Shown here piece after piece: positions 1 to 7,386 of a DNA stretch of 64,000 nucleotides. The position numbers and the translations under genes are program-made. Source of the DNA: Streptomyces sp. CB02009 (GTDB lineage: Bacteria > Actinomycetota > Actinomycetes > Streptomycetales > Streptomycetaceae); contig NZ_LIVV01000005.1 in the NCBI RefSeq assembly GCF_001905825.1, positions 62,001 to 126,000 on the forward strand. The letters run 5' to 3'. The notes under the pieces are model-generated. The model did not search any database and had not been told where the DNA came from. It saw only the letters and a program-made list of their open reading frames with translations. The stretch's first letter is position 1, and every line of letters begins with the position of its first letter.

Positions 1-587
1 CCCTGGTGGAGACGTCCGGGCAGCTCCGGACGATCGCGGTCTCCCTCACCAAGATCGCCAACGATCTGCGCTGGATGGCCAGCGGACCCCGCACCGGCCT
101 CGCCGAGATCAACCTCCCCGACCTCCAGCCCGGCTCCTCGATCATGCCGGGCAAGGTCAACCCGGTGATCCCCGAGGCGGTCCTCATGGTCGCCGCGCAG
201 GTGACCGGAAACGACACCACGGTGGCGGTGGCCGGCGCGGCCGGGAACTTCGAGCTCAACGTGATGCTGCCGGTGATGGCCAAGAACCTCCTGGAGTCCG
301 TACGGCTCCTGGCCAACGCGTCCCGGCTGCTCGCCGACCGCACGGTCGACGGGATCACGGCCAACGCCGAGCGGGCCCGCGAGTACGCCGAGTCCTCGCC
401 GTCCGTGGTCACCCCGCTGAACAAGTACATCGGCTACGAGGAGGCCGCCAAGGTCGCCAAGAAGTCCCTGGCCGAGCGGAAGACCATCCGCGAGGTGGTG
501 CTGGAGTCCGGATACGTGGAGCGCGGCGACCTGACGGTCGAGCAGCTGGACGAGGCCCTGGACGTCCTGCGGATGACCCGCCCGTGA
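1..587 (+). CDS. Fumarase/aspartase superfamily lyase, C-terminal part (5' end outside window)
   Basis: This is the last 194 or so codons of a class II fumarate hydratase or aspartate ammonia-lyase; the reading frame is open to the left edge. The superfamily signature GSSIMPGKVNPVIPE lies near residue 45 of the visible part and forms the mobile catalytic loop that closes over the dicarboxylate. It is followed by the helical core and the usual small C-terminal domain (GYEEAAKVAKKSLAER, then VLESGYV). The enzyme would interconvert fumarate with malate or aspartate in the cytoplasm as a homotetramer. FumC and AspA cannot be separated with certainty from the C-terminus alone; FumC is my preference because Streptomyces commonly carries a class II fumarase next to this set of neighbours. 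Confidence 0.85.
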   Translation, partial: LVETSGQLRTIAVSLTKIANDLRWMASGPRTGLAEINLPDLQPGSSIMPGKVNPVIPEAVLMVAAQVTGNDTTVAVAGAAGNFELNVMLPVMAKNLLESVRLLANASRLLADRTVDGITANAERAREYAESSPSVVTPLNKYIGYEEAAKVAKKSLAERKTIREVVLESGYVERGDLTVEQLDEALDVLRMTRP

Positions 588-659
588 CAGACCCACGCGT
601 ATGACTCAACCGTGATCCATGCCGCTGCGGTCGTGGGAGCGCGCCCCTAAGATCTGCGC

Positions 660-1325
660 ATGACAGGATCGGGCGGCTCTCAGCATTGGGTGCCGGGGGA
701 GCACATCCTCTGGCGCTACCGCGGCAACGGCACCGGGGACGTGCACATCTGCCGGCCGGTGACGGTCGTCCAGGACACACCGGACCTCCTCGCGGTCTGG
801 ATGGCGCCCGGCACGGAATGCGTCCGCCCGGTGCTCGCCGACGGCACATCCGTGCACGAGGAGCCCCTCGCCACCCGCTACACCGCGCCGCGGACCACGG
901 AACGCGCGCGGTGGTCCGGCAGCGGCGTCCTGAAGCTGGCGCGGCCCGGCGAGCCGTGGTCGGTGTGGCTGTTCTGGGAGCGGGGCTGGCGCTTCCGCAG
1001 CTGGTACGTGAACCTGGAGGAGCCGCGGGTCCGCTGGTCCGGCGGCGTCGACTCCGAGGACCACTTCCTCGACATCTCCGTCTACCCCGACCACAGCTGG
1101 CTGTGGCGGGACGAGGACGAGTTCGCGCAGGCGCAGCGGTCCGGTCTGATGGGGCCGGAACAGGCCGCACGCGTGCGGGGCGCGGGGCAGCGGGCGGTGG
1201 ACCGCATCACGGCGTGGGGGGCGCCGTTCTCGGACGGCTGGGAGAACTGGCGGCCCGATCCGGCATGGCGGGTTCCGGAACTGCCGGCCGACTGGGACCG
1301 CACTCCGGCGCACACGGCACCGTGA
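660..1325 (+). CDS. DUF402 domain-containing protein
   Basis: A 221-residue cytoplasmic protein without signal peptide or membrane segments. Residues about 115-175 match the DUF402 fold: a tryptophan-rich strand (WYVNLEEPRVRW) followed by FLDISVYPDHSW and the acidic WRDEDEFAQAQRSGLM, the motif that binds divalent metal in characterised relatives such as FomD and the nucleoside-diphosphate phosphatase family. The presence of these acidic residues suggests a phosphohydrolase, but the substrate cannot be deduced. It stands alone, 72 bp after the lyase and 310 bp before the phosphatase gene, so it probably has its own promoter. Start chosen at the ATG at 660, the first methionine in frame. Confidence 0.8.
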   Translation: MTGSGGSQHWVPGEHILWRYRGNGTGDVHICRPVTVVQDTPDLLAVWMAPGTECVRPVLADGTSVHEEPLATRYTAPRTTERARWSGSGVLKLARPGEPWSVWLFWERGWRFRSWYVNLEEPRVRWSGGVDSEDHFLDISVYPDHSWLWRDEDEFAQAQRSGLMGPEQAARVRGAGQRAVDRITAWGAPFSDGWENWRPDPAWRVPELPADWDRTPAHTAP

Positions 1326-1330
1326 GACCC

Positions 1331-1361
1331 TTGATGCGCCCCCGGGGTTCAAACGTAGGAT
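1331..1361 (+). promoter_or_regulatory. Possible promoter of the phosphatase operon
   Basis: TTGATG at 1331-1336 and TAGGAT at 1356-1361 resemble -35 and -10 boxes of a housekeeping-type promoter, with a 19-bp spacer that is slightly long. It lies about 115 bp before the short ORF at 1476. The DNA between, 1380-1440, contains a repeated GCACGTCA (near 1395 and 1415) of unknown meaning. Inference only. Confidence 0.35.
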
Positions 1362-1475
1362 CGTCCTCCGCACGGCAGAGGCGGACCGAACGGCACGTCA
1401 GACCGACCGAGCAGCACGTCAACGACCGAACTCAGCGCAGGACCTGACCAGAAGTCATCCACGAGGGGGAGAGCA

Positions 1476-1640
1476 GTGCCGGACGTCTGCCCGGGTGTTC
1501 CGACCCCCGCTGGTGCCACCGCTCGCGGAGCCTTCAGATCCACCGCACACAAGGGGTTTAGCCCCGCCGAAGGCGCGGCATCGGCGAGAAGAGCGAGTGC
1601 ATCGCACCACCGGCCCGGACGGACGGAATCCCACGCGTGA
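1476..1640 (+). CDS. Probable short ORF coupled to the downstream phosphatase
   Basis: A 54-codon frame starts with GTG at 1476 behind a purine-rich ribosome-binding site (GAGGGGGAGAG, 1463-1473). It ends in a TGA at 1638-1640 that overlaps the GTG start of the next gene as GTGA. A good ribosome site, no internal stop and this exact overlap together argue that it is translated and coupled to the phosphatase. The predicted peptide begins VPDVCPGVPTPAG and is rich in Ala, Arg and His, with no transmembrane segment and no family that I recognise. It could be a regulatory leader peptide or a small partner protein. It could also be a chance frame, since high-GC DNA yields many. Confidence 0.45.
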   Translation: MPDVCPGVPTPAGATARGAFRSTAHKGFSPAEGAASARRASASHHRPGRTESHA

Positions 1641-3601
1641 CGGAGCATCCCACCTCCCACGAAGGCCGGCAGCCCCTGGCTGCCCGGTCGCAGGAACGCG
1701 CGCGCCCTCGCCAGGAGGCAGCGGCCGGCCTGCCCTCCGACGTGCCCGCACAGCCGGGCGGGCCGGCGGGCCCGACGGCCGCCGCGACCCCGGGCGCCGA
1801 CGTGCCCCCGCCCCCGCCGGCCACGGCTCCCGGCAGCCCCGGCACCATGGCCGTCGCCGTGTCGGCGCAGCTCCAGGGCGGCGGCCGCGGCGGGGACGCC
1901 GTCGCGCGGCGCGAGGGCGAGAAGCTGCGGTTCGTCGGGGCGGCGACGCGGCGCATCGCCCGCGGCATCGACCTGGACGAGATCGTGCTCGGCCTGTGCC
2001 GGGCGACCGTGCCGACCTTCTCCGACGAGATCCTCGTCTACCTCCGCGATCCGCTGCCGGTGGGCGACGAGCGGCCGGTCGCGCCGTTCGTGTTGCGCCT
2101 GCGCCGTACGGACCGGCTGCGGTTAAGCGATCTGGAGGGCGAGGAGCTCGTGCTCGTACCCGATCCGGATCCGACCCCCGCGGCCGAACTCTGCGAGGTG
2201 CGGTCCGGTGGGGCGCTGGCCGAGGTCCTGCGCGGGGTGCGGCCGGTGTTCGGCGACTCCGCCGCCGCCAAGGCCGCGCTGACCGAGCTCCTCGGACCCG
2301 AGCATCCGCTGCCCGGCGGGCTGCGGGCCGTGCTCGCGCCGCTGCGCGGCCGGCGCCGGGTGATCGGTGCCGCCGTGTTCCTGCGCCGCCCCGAGCGGGC
2401 CGGCTTCGAGCCGAACGACCTGCTCGTCGCGGCGCAGCTGGCCACGCACACCGCGCTGGGCATCGACAAGGCCGTGCTGTACGGCCGTGAGGCGTACATC
2501 GCGGACGAGCTCCAGCGGACGATGCTGCCGGACTCGCTGCCGCAGCCGACCGGCGTCAAGCTGGCCTCGCGCTATCTGCCGGCGGCCGAGACGGCCCGGG
2601 TGGGCGGCGACTGGTACGACGCGATCCCGCTGCCCGGCAGCCGGGTCGCGCTGGTCGTCGGTGACGTCATGGGCCACTCGATGACCTCGGCGGCGATCAT
2701 GGGCCAGCTGCGCACGACCGCGCAGACCCTGGCCGGGCTCGACCTGCCGCCGCAGGAGGTCCTGCACCATCTGGACGAGCAGGCGCAGCGGCTCGGCGAG
2801 AACCGGATGGCGACCTGCATGTACGCGGTGTACGACCCGGTCTCGCACCGGATCACCGTGGCCAACGCCGGCCATCCGCCGCCGATACTGCTGCACCTGG
2901 GCGGCCGTGCCGAGGTGCTGCGGGTGCCCCCGGGCGCCCCGATCGGCGTCGGGGGCGTGGACTTCGAGGCGGTCGAGCTGGACGCCCCGGCCGGTGCCAC
3001 GCTGCTGCTCTACACGGACGGTCTGGTGGAGTCCCGGCTGCGGGACGTGTGGACCGGCATCGAGCAGCTGCGGGAGCGCCTCGCGGCGACGGCGCAGCTG
3101 ACCGGGCCGGACCACTCGCCTCCCCTTGAGGCGCTGTGCGACGACGTGCTGGACATGCTGGGTCCCGGTGACCGGGACGACGACATCGCGCTGCTCGCGG
3201 CGCGGTTCGACGGCATCGCGCCGAGCGACGTGGCGTACTGGTTCCTGGACCCGGAGGACGCGGCCCCCGGCCGGGCCCGGCGGCTCGCCCGGCGGGCGCT
3301 CGCCCGCTGGGACCTGGAGGAGCTGACGGACTCGGTCGAGCTGCTGATCAGCGAGGTCGTGACCAACGCCGTGCGGTACGCGGAACGGCCGGTGACGCTG
3401 CGGCTGCTGCGGACGGACGTGCTGCGCTGCGAGGTCGGCGACGACTCGCCGCAGCTGCCCCGGCAGCGGCGGGCGCGCGACACCGACGAGGGCGGGCGGG
3501 GCCTGTTCCTGGTGAACCGGCTGGCGCGGCGCTGGGGTGCGACCCGGCTGTCGGGCGGCAAGGTGGTCTGGTTCGAGCTGGCCACGCCGAGCCATTCGTA
3601 G
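1637..3601 (+). CDS. GAF - SpoIIE-type PP2C phosphatase - HATPase regulator of the anti-sigma network
   Basis: A 654-residue cytoplasmic protein. After a Pro/Ala-rich low-complexity tail (about 1-85) comes a GAF-like sensor (about 90-285), then a SpoIIE/RsbU PP2C phosphatase domain (about 295-510) with the metal-binding motifs GGDWYDAIPL and VGDVMGHSM and the late NAGHPPP and YTDGLVE motifs. The C-terminus (about 530-650) is an RsbW-like ATPase fold with EVVTNAVRYA and GRGLFLVN. Such proteins set the phosphorylation state of anti-sigma-factor antagonists and bind sigma regulators, and Streptomyces has dozens with this architecture. The start is GTG 1637, coupled to the short ORF before it; a strong hairpin follows the stop. 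Its partner antagonist is not in the window. Confidence 0.88.
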   Translation: MTEHPTSHEGRQPLAARSQERARPRQEAAAGLPSDVPAQPGGPAGPTAAATPGADVPPPPPATAPGSPGTMAVAVSAQLQGGGRGGDAVARREGEKLRFVGAATRRIARGIDLDEIVLGLCRATVPTFSDEILVYLRDPLPVGDERPVAPFVLRLRRTDRLRLSDLEGEELVLVPDPDPTPAAELCEVRSGGALAEVLRGVRPVFGDSAAAKAALTELLGPEHPLPGGLRAVLAPLRGRRRVIGAAVFLRRPERAGFEPNDLLVAAQLATHTALGIDKAVLYGREAYIADELQRTMLPDSLPQPTGVKLASRYLPAAETARVGGDWYDAIPLPGSRVALVVGDVMGHSMTSAAIMGQLRTTAQTLAGLDLPPQEVLHHLDEQAQRLGENRMATCMYAVYDPVSHRITVANAGHPPPILLHLGGRAEVLRVPPGAPIGVGGVDFEAVELDAPAGATLLLYTDGLVESRLRDVWTGIEQLRERLAATAQLTGPDHSPPLEALCDDVLDMLGPGDRDDDIALLAARFDGIAPSDVAYWFLDPEDAAPGRARRLARRALARWDLEELTDSVELLISEVVTNAVRYAERPVTLRLLRTDVLRCEVGDDSPQLPRQRRARDTDEGGRGLFLVNRLARRWGATRLSGGKVVWFELATPSHS

Positions 3602-3626
3602 CCGCGCCGGGGCGTGGATGCCGTGC

Positions 3627-3661
3627 GGAAGGGCCGGACCCCTCGGGGGTCCGGCCCTTCC
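3627..3661. terminator. Bidirectional hairpin terminator
   Basis: A perfect 16-bp inverted repeat (left arm 3627-3642, right arm 3646-3661) with a 3-nt loop lies between two convergent genes, the phosphatase and the PBP. There is no U-tract, which is usual for Streptomyces terminators. Confidence 0.85.
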
Positions 3662-3682
3662 GTGTCGTCCGGGACGGCCGCG

Positions 3683-5902
3683 CTACCTCTGCGGGCCGTC
3701 CGTGCCGCCCTGGCTGGTGTCCGGGTCCGGCGGCTCGATCGACGGCGGCGGTGACGGCTCGTCGGTGACGGGTGGCGCGGTCGTGGGCTCCGGCGGCGTG
3801 GTGGCCGGGTCCTGCGTCGGCTCCGGCGGCGTGGTGGCCGTGGAGGTCGGCGGGGGCGTCGGGTCCGGGGACCGCGTGGTCGGCTCCTCCGTCGGCTCCT
3901 CGGTCGTCGGCTCCTCCGTCGGCTCGGTGCTGCCGGTGGGCGTCGGGTCCGGGTCGAAGCCGGTCGAGCCGTCGGTCTCCAGGTCGAAGGAGGCCTCGGA
4001 GCCGCCGTCGAGGGCGCGGGTGGTGTAGTCGCCCCAGATCTGGGCGGGGGTACGGCCGCCGTTGGCGCGGCCCTCGTTGATGGTGTTGGTGAGGGTGACC
4101 TGCTTGCCCTTGACGTCCTCGCCGAAGAGGCCGACGGCGGTGACGAGTTCGGGGGTGTAGCCCACGAACCAGGCGGAACGGTTGTTCTCGGAGGTGCCGG
4201 TCTTGCCGGCGGCCTCGTACGCGCCGGCGGCGCGGAAGCCGGAACCGTTCTGCACGACGCCCTGCATGGCCTGGGTGACGGTGTCGGCGGCCTCGCGGCT
4301 GATGACCTGCCCGCCGATCCCCTTGGCCGGGGAGAGCGTGCGGTCCTTGTGCACGGCGGCCTTCACGAGGGTCGGGGTGACCTTCTTGCCGTGGTTGTCG
4401 AGCGTGGCGTAGACGCCGGCCATGTCCATCGTGGAGGCGCCCATGGTGCCGAGGGACATGGCGGGGGTCTCGCCGAAGTCCGCGCCGTCCTTCATGCCGA
4501 GGGCGAGGGCGGTCTTCTTGGTCCTGGCCGGGCCGACGTCCACGATCATCTGGGCGTAGACGGAGTTGATGGAGCTATTGGTGGCCTTCTGGACGCTGAC
4601 GGGGCCGTAGCTCCGGTTGTCCTCGTTCTCCGGCGCGAAGGGGATGTCGCTGCCGACGACCTTGTGCTTGCTGGTGCCGTCGTAGACCGTGCCGAGGCCG
4701 ATCTCCCGCCCGTCCTGGGTGACGGAGCGGTTGTCGAGGGCGGAGGCGAGGACGATCGGCTTGAAGGTGGAGGCGGGCTGGTAGTCGCGGCGGGTCGCGT
4801 TGGACGTCCAGTGCTCGGTGGCGCCGACGCCGCCGTACATGGCGACGACCTCGCCGGTCTTCGGGTCGACGGAGGTGGCGCCCGCCTGGACGGTGGCGTC
4901 CTTCTTGTCGCCCTTGCGGTCGAGCTTGGCCTCCAGCTGCCGGTCGACGGCCTTGACGAGGTCCTTCTGCCGCTTCTCGTCGATGGAGAGGGTGATCGTC
5001 CAGCCGCCGGCCTTGATGTCCTCCTCGCTGACGCCCTGGCGCATCAGCTCCTGGTTGGCGGCCTCGACGATGTAGCCGGTCTGGCCCTCCATGCCGGGGA
5101 GGGGCTTGGGCTTCTGCGGGACGGGGAACTTCATGCCGGCGCGCTCGGACGGGGTGAGCCAGCCCTCGCCGACCATGTTGTCGAGGACGTAGTTCCAGCG
5201 CTCCTCGACGAGCTTGCGGCCGGTGGTGCTCGCGGACGTCCAGTCGTACTGGTTGGGCGCCTGGAGCAGCGAGGCGAGGTAGGCGCCCTGGGCGGTGGTG
5301 AGCCGGGTGGCGTCGACGCCGTAGTACGAGCGGGCTGCGGCCTGTATGCCGTAGGCGCTGCGGCCGTAGAAGCTGGTGTTCATGTACCCGGCGAGGATCT
5401 CGCTCTTGGTCGACTGCTGGTCGACCTTGATGGCGATGACCATTTCCTTGAGCTTGCGCGTCGCGGTCTGGTCCTGGCTCAGGTAGTAGTTCTTGACGTA
5501 CTGCTGGGTGATGGTCGAACCACCCTGCTTGCCCTTGCCGGTGATGGTCGACCAGGCGGCGCGGGTGGTGCCCTTGATGTCGACGCCGTTGTCCTTGTAG
5601 AAGGTCTTGTTCTCCGCGGCGACGAACGCCTTCTGGACCTTCAGGGGGATCTTGTCGAGGCCGACGATCTCGCGGTTGATCTTGCCGGTGCGGGCGAGGA
5701 CCTTGCCGTCGGCGTACTTGTAGATGTTGCTCTGCATCGTCGCCTCGGCGTTGGCCGTCGGCACGGGGACCAGGAGGTAGACGACGTACAGGGCGCCCAT
5801 GGCGAGCAGGCAGGCCACGAAGAAGGTGCCCAGGAGCTTCTTCCAGGAGAAGAAGCGGCGCAGGCCGCGTTTCTTCACCTTGCTCTTGTCCTGTCCGCCC
5901 AT
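3683..5902 (-). CDS. Bifunctional class A penicillin-binding protein (GT51 transglycosylase and transpeptidase)
   Basis: A 739-residue membrane-anchored cell-wall synthase. A Lys/Arg-rich tail precedes one transmembrane anchor at about 23-45. The GT51 domain covers about 60-240, with AAENKTFYKDNGVD in place of the canonical EDxxFxxHxG motif and then GGSTITQQYVKN. The transpeptidase domain has SxxK at STFK (about residue 383), SSIN as the SxN motif and AGKTGTSENN as the KTG box. About 100 residues of Pro/Thr/Glu repeats (TEEPTEEPTT, PPEPT) form a surface tail. It would polymerise and cross-link peptidoglycan on the outer membrane face. It is monocistronic, transcribed toward the phosphatase, and divergent from the PadR operon. 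ATG 5902 places the anchor normally. Confidence 0.93.
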   Translation of the reverse strand: MGGQDKSKVKKRGLRRFFSWKKLLGTFFVACLLAMGALYVVYLLVPVPTANAEATMQSNIYKYADGKVLARTGKINREIVGLDKIPLKVQKAFVAAENKTFYKDNGVDIKGTTRAAWSTITGKGKQGGSTITQQYVKNYYLSQDQTATRKLKEMVIAIKVDQQSTKSEILAGYMNTSFYGRSAYGIQAAARSYYGVDATRLTTAQGAYLASLLQAPNQYDWTSASTTGRKLVEERWNYVLDNMVGEGWLTPSERAGMKFPVPQKPKPLPGMEGQTGYIVEAANQELMRQGVSEEDIKAGGWTITLSIDEKRQKDLVKAVDRQLEAKLDRKGDKKDATVQAGATSVDPKTGEVVAMYGGVGATEHWTSNATRRDYQPASTFKPIVLASALDNRSVTQDGREIGLGTVYDGTSKHKVVGSDIPFAPENEDNRSYGPVSVQKATNSSINSVYAQMIVDVGPARTKKTALALGMKDGADFGETPAMSLGTMGASTMDMAGVYATLDNHGKKVTPTLVKAAVHKDRTLSPAKGIGGQVISREAADTVTQAMQGVVQNGSGFRAAGAYEAAGKTGTSENNRSAWFVGYTPELVTAVGLFGEDVKGKQVTLTNTINEGRANGGRTPAQIWGDYTTRALDGGSEASFDLETDGSTGFDPDPTPTGSTEPTEEPTTEEPTEEPTTRSPDPTPPPTSTATTPPEPTQDPATTPPEPTTAPPVTDEPSPPPSIEPPDPDTSQGGTDGPQR

Positions 5903-6142
5903 GTGTCGTGTCGCTCCGCTCGTCGTGTGTCCCGGCGTGCCCCGGCCCGTGTCCCCGCACCGGATCTGCTCAGCTAGTCAGCTAACACCGACGATGCAGA
6001 CAAAGGACAACCGATCACGCCTTTTCCGGACGTGAGAATCAGCACCCATGCCCAGAGAAACCGACGCTCGGCAGGGGCCGATGGTTGCCTGAGGCATTGC
6101 CTCCGCTTAGCGACCGGGCCTCCCCACCCCCGGGCGGGCCGC
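5903..6142. other. Intergenic region between the PBP gene and the padR operon
   Basis: About 240 bp that is less GC-rich than the flanking genes, containing the divergent control DNA. CAGCTAGTCAGCTAACA near 5970 holds a short AGCTA duplication. No gene or convincing promoter boxes can be assigned here beyond the operator described separately at 6143-6171. Confidence 0.5.
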
Positions 6143-6171
6143 TATACATCGCAGGTATACACCCCGTGTAC
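6143..6171. promoter_or_regulatory. Overlapping palindromes, probable PadR autoregulatory operator
   Basis: TATAC-N7-GTATA at 6143-6159 is a perfect dyad. It overlaps a second one, GTATAC-N5-GTGTAC at 6155-6171 (five of six positions). They end only 10 bp before the padR ATG, so a bound dimer would block transcription start. PadR regulators characteristically bind AT-rich GTAT/ATAC-type dyads in their own promoter, and this is the only AT-rich island in the region. Confidence 0.6.
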
Positions 6172-6181
6172 AGTGACGCGC

Positions 6182-6706
6182 ATGTCCATCGGTCACACCC
6201 TCCTGGGACTCCTGGAGTCCGGCCCGCGCCACGGTTACGACCTCAAGCGCGCCTTCGACGAGAAGTTCGGCCACGACCGGCCGCTGCACTACGGCCAGGT
6301 CTACTCGACCATGTCCCGGCTCCTGAAGAACGGCCTCGTCGTCGTCGACGGCATCGAGGCGGGCGGCGGCCCCGAGCGGAAGCGGTACGCCATCACCGAG
6401 GCGGGCATCACCGATGTCGCCCAGTGGCTGACCACCCCCGAGAAGCCCGAGCCGTACCTCCAGTCCACGCTCTACACCAAGGTCGTCCTGGCGCTGCTGA
6501 CCGGCCGCGGCGCCGCCGAGCTCCTCGACGTCCAGCGCGCCGAGCACCTGCGCCTGATGCGTGAGCTCACCCGCCGCAAGAAGGACGGCGACCTCGCCGA
6601 CCAGCTCATCTGCGACCACGCCCTCTTCCACCTGGAAGCGGACCTGCGCTGGCTGGAACTGACCGCCGCCCGCCTCGACCGGCTCGCCGAGGAGATCCGC
6701 CGATGA
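6182..6706 (+). CDS. PadR family transcriptional regulator
   Basis: A 174-residue regulator with an N-terminal winged helix-turn-helix (about 1-80: HTLLGLLESGPRHGYDLKRA, then HYGQVYSTMSRLLKNGLV and the wing GPERKRYAIT) and a C-terminal helical dimerisation domain (about 90-174). The frame runs open further upstream to 6032, but ATG 6182 matches the typical N-terminus MSIGHTLLGLLE and is preceded by the operator palindromes. It overlaps the ABC ATPase gene by four bases (ATGA). By family precedent it represses its own operon and is relieved by a hydrophobic or antibiotic-like ligand, which suggests that the transporter encoded next handles such a molecule. Confidence 0.9.
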   Translation: MSIGHTLLGLLESGPRHGYDLKRAFDEKFGHDRPLHYGQVYSTMSRLLKNGLVVVDGIEAGGGPERKRYAITEAGITDVAQWLTTPEKPEPYLQSTLYTKVVLALLTGRGAAELLDVQRAEHLRLMRELTRRKKDGDLADQLICDHALFHLEADLRWLELTAARLDRLAEEIRR

Positions 6707-7386
6707 CCTCACGACCGCTCCTGACGGCCACCGGCCTCGACAAGGCCTACGGCCCGACCACCGCCCTCGCCCGCGCCTCCTTCGCGCTCCGGGCCGGCGA
6801 GGTCGTCGCCGTCATGGGCCCCTCCGGCTCCGGCAAGTCGACCCTGCTGCACTGCCTCGCCGGGATCGTGCGCCCCGACGCGGGCACGATCACCTACGAC
6901 GGACGCGAGCTCACCGCGCTGTCCGACACCGCGCGCAGCGCCCTGCGCCGTACCGACTTCGGCTTCGTCTTCCAGTTCGGCCAGCTCGTCCCCGAGCTGA
7001 CCTGCGTCGAGAACGTCGCCCTCCCGCTCCGCCTCAACGGCGAGAAGCGGAAGGCCGCCGAGGCCAGGGCCGCCGAGTGGATGGCCCGCCTGGAGGTCGA
7101 CGACACCGCCCACAAGCGCCCCGGCGAGATATCCGGCGGCCAGGGCCAGCGCGTCGCCGTCGCCCGCGCGCTCGTCACCGCCCCGCGGGTGATCTTCGCC
7201 GACGAGCCGACCGGCGCCCTCGACTCCCTCAACGGCGAGCGGGTCATGCAGCTGCTCACCGAAGCCTCCCGCGACACCGGCGCCGCCGTCGTCCTCGTCA
7301 CCCACGAGGCCCGGGTCGCCGCCTACTCGGACCGCGAGATCGTCGTACGCGACGGGGCCGTACGCGACGCGGAGTGGGTGGCATGA
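6703..7386 (+). CDS. ABC transporter ATP-binding protein (MacB/LolD-like)
   Basis: A 227-residue nucleotide-binding subunit. Walker A is GPSGSGKST (about 39-47), the Q-loop region reads FVFQFGQLVPELT, the ABC signature is SGGQGQRVAVARAL and Walker B is VIFADEPTGALDS, followed by the H-loop histidine in VTHE. Length and motifs are those of the type VII (LolD/MacB/FtsE) class that works with FtsX-fold permeases. It is coupled by ATGA overlaps to padR before it and to the permease after it, so the three genes form one operon. It probably powers efflux or extraction of a compound sensed by PadR; the substrate is unknown. Confidence 0.93.
   Translation: MTSRPLLTATGLDKAYGPTTALARASFALRAGEVVAVMGPSGSGKSTLLHCLAGIVRPDAGTITYDGRELTALSDTARSALRRTDFGFVFQFGQLVPELTCVENVALPLRLNGEKRKAAEARAAEWMARLEVDDTAHKRPGEISGGQGQRVAVARALVTAPRVIFADEPTGALDSLNGERVMQLLTEASRDTGAAVVLVTHEARVAAYSDREIVVRDGAVRDAEWVA

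Noticed and set aside
3683..5902. Inactive transglycosylase domain in the PBP (ENKTFYKDNG instead of EDxxFxxHxG)
   Set aside because: The catalytic Glu is retained and this variant is, to my knowledge, the usual form in Streptomyces class A PBPs; not evidence of inactivation.
4349..5977. 542-codon open frame on the plus strand across the PBP gene
   Set aside because: It is the antisense shadow of a clearly coding PBP with intact GT51 and transpeptidase motifs; the product is a Gly/Val/Asp/His low-complexity string typical of antisense frames in GC-rich DNA.
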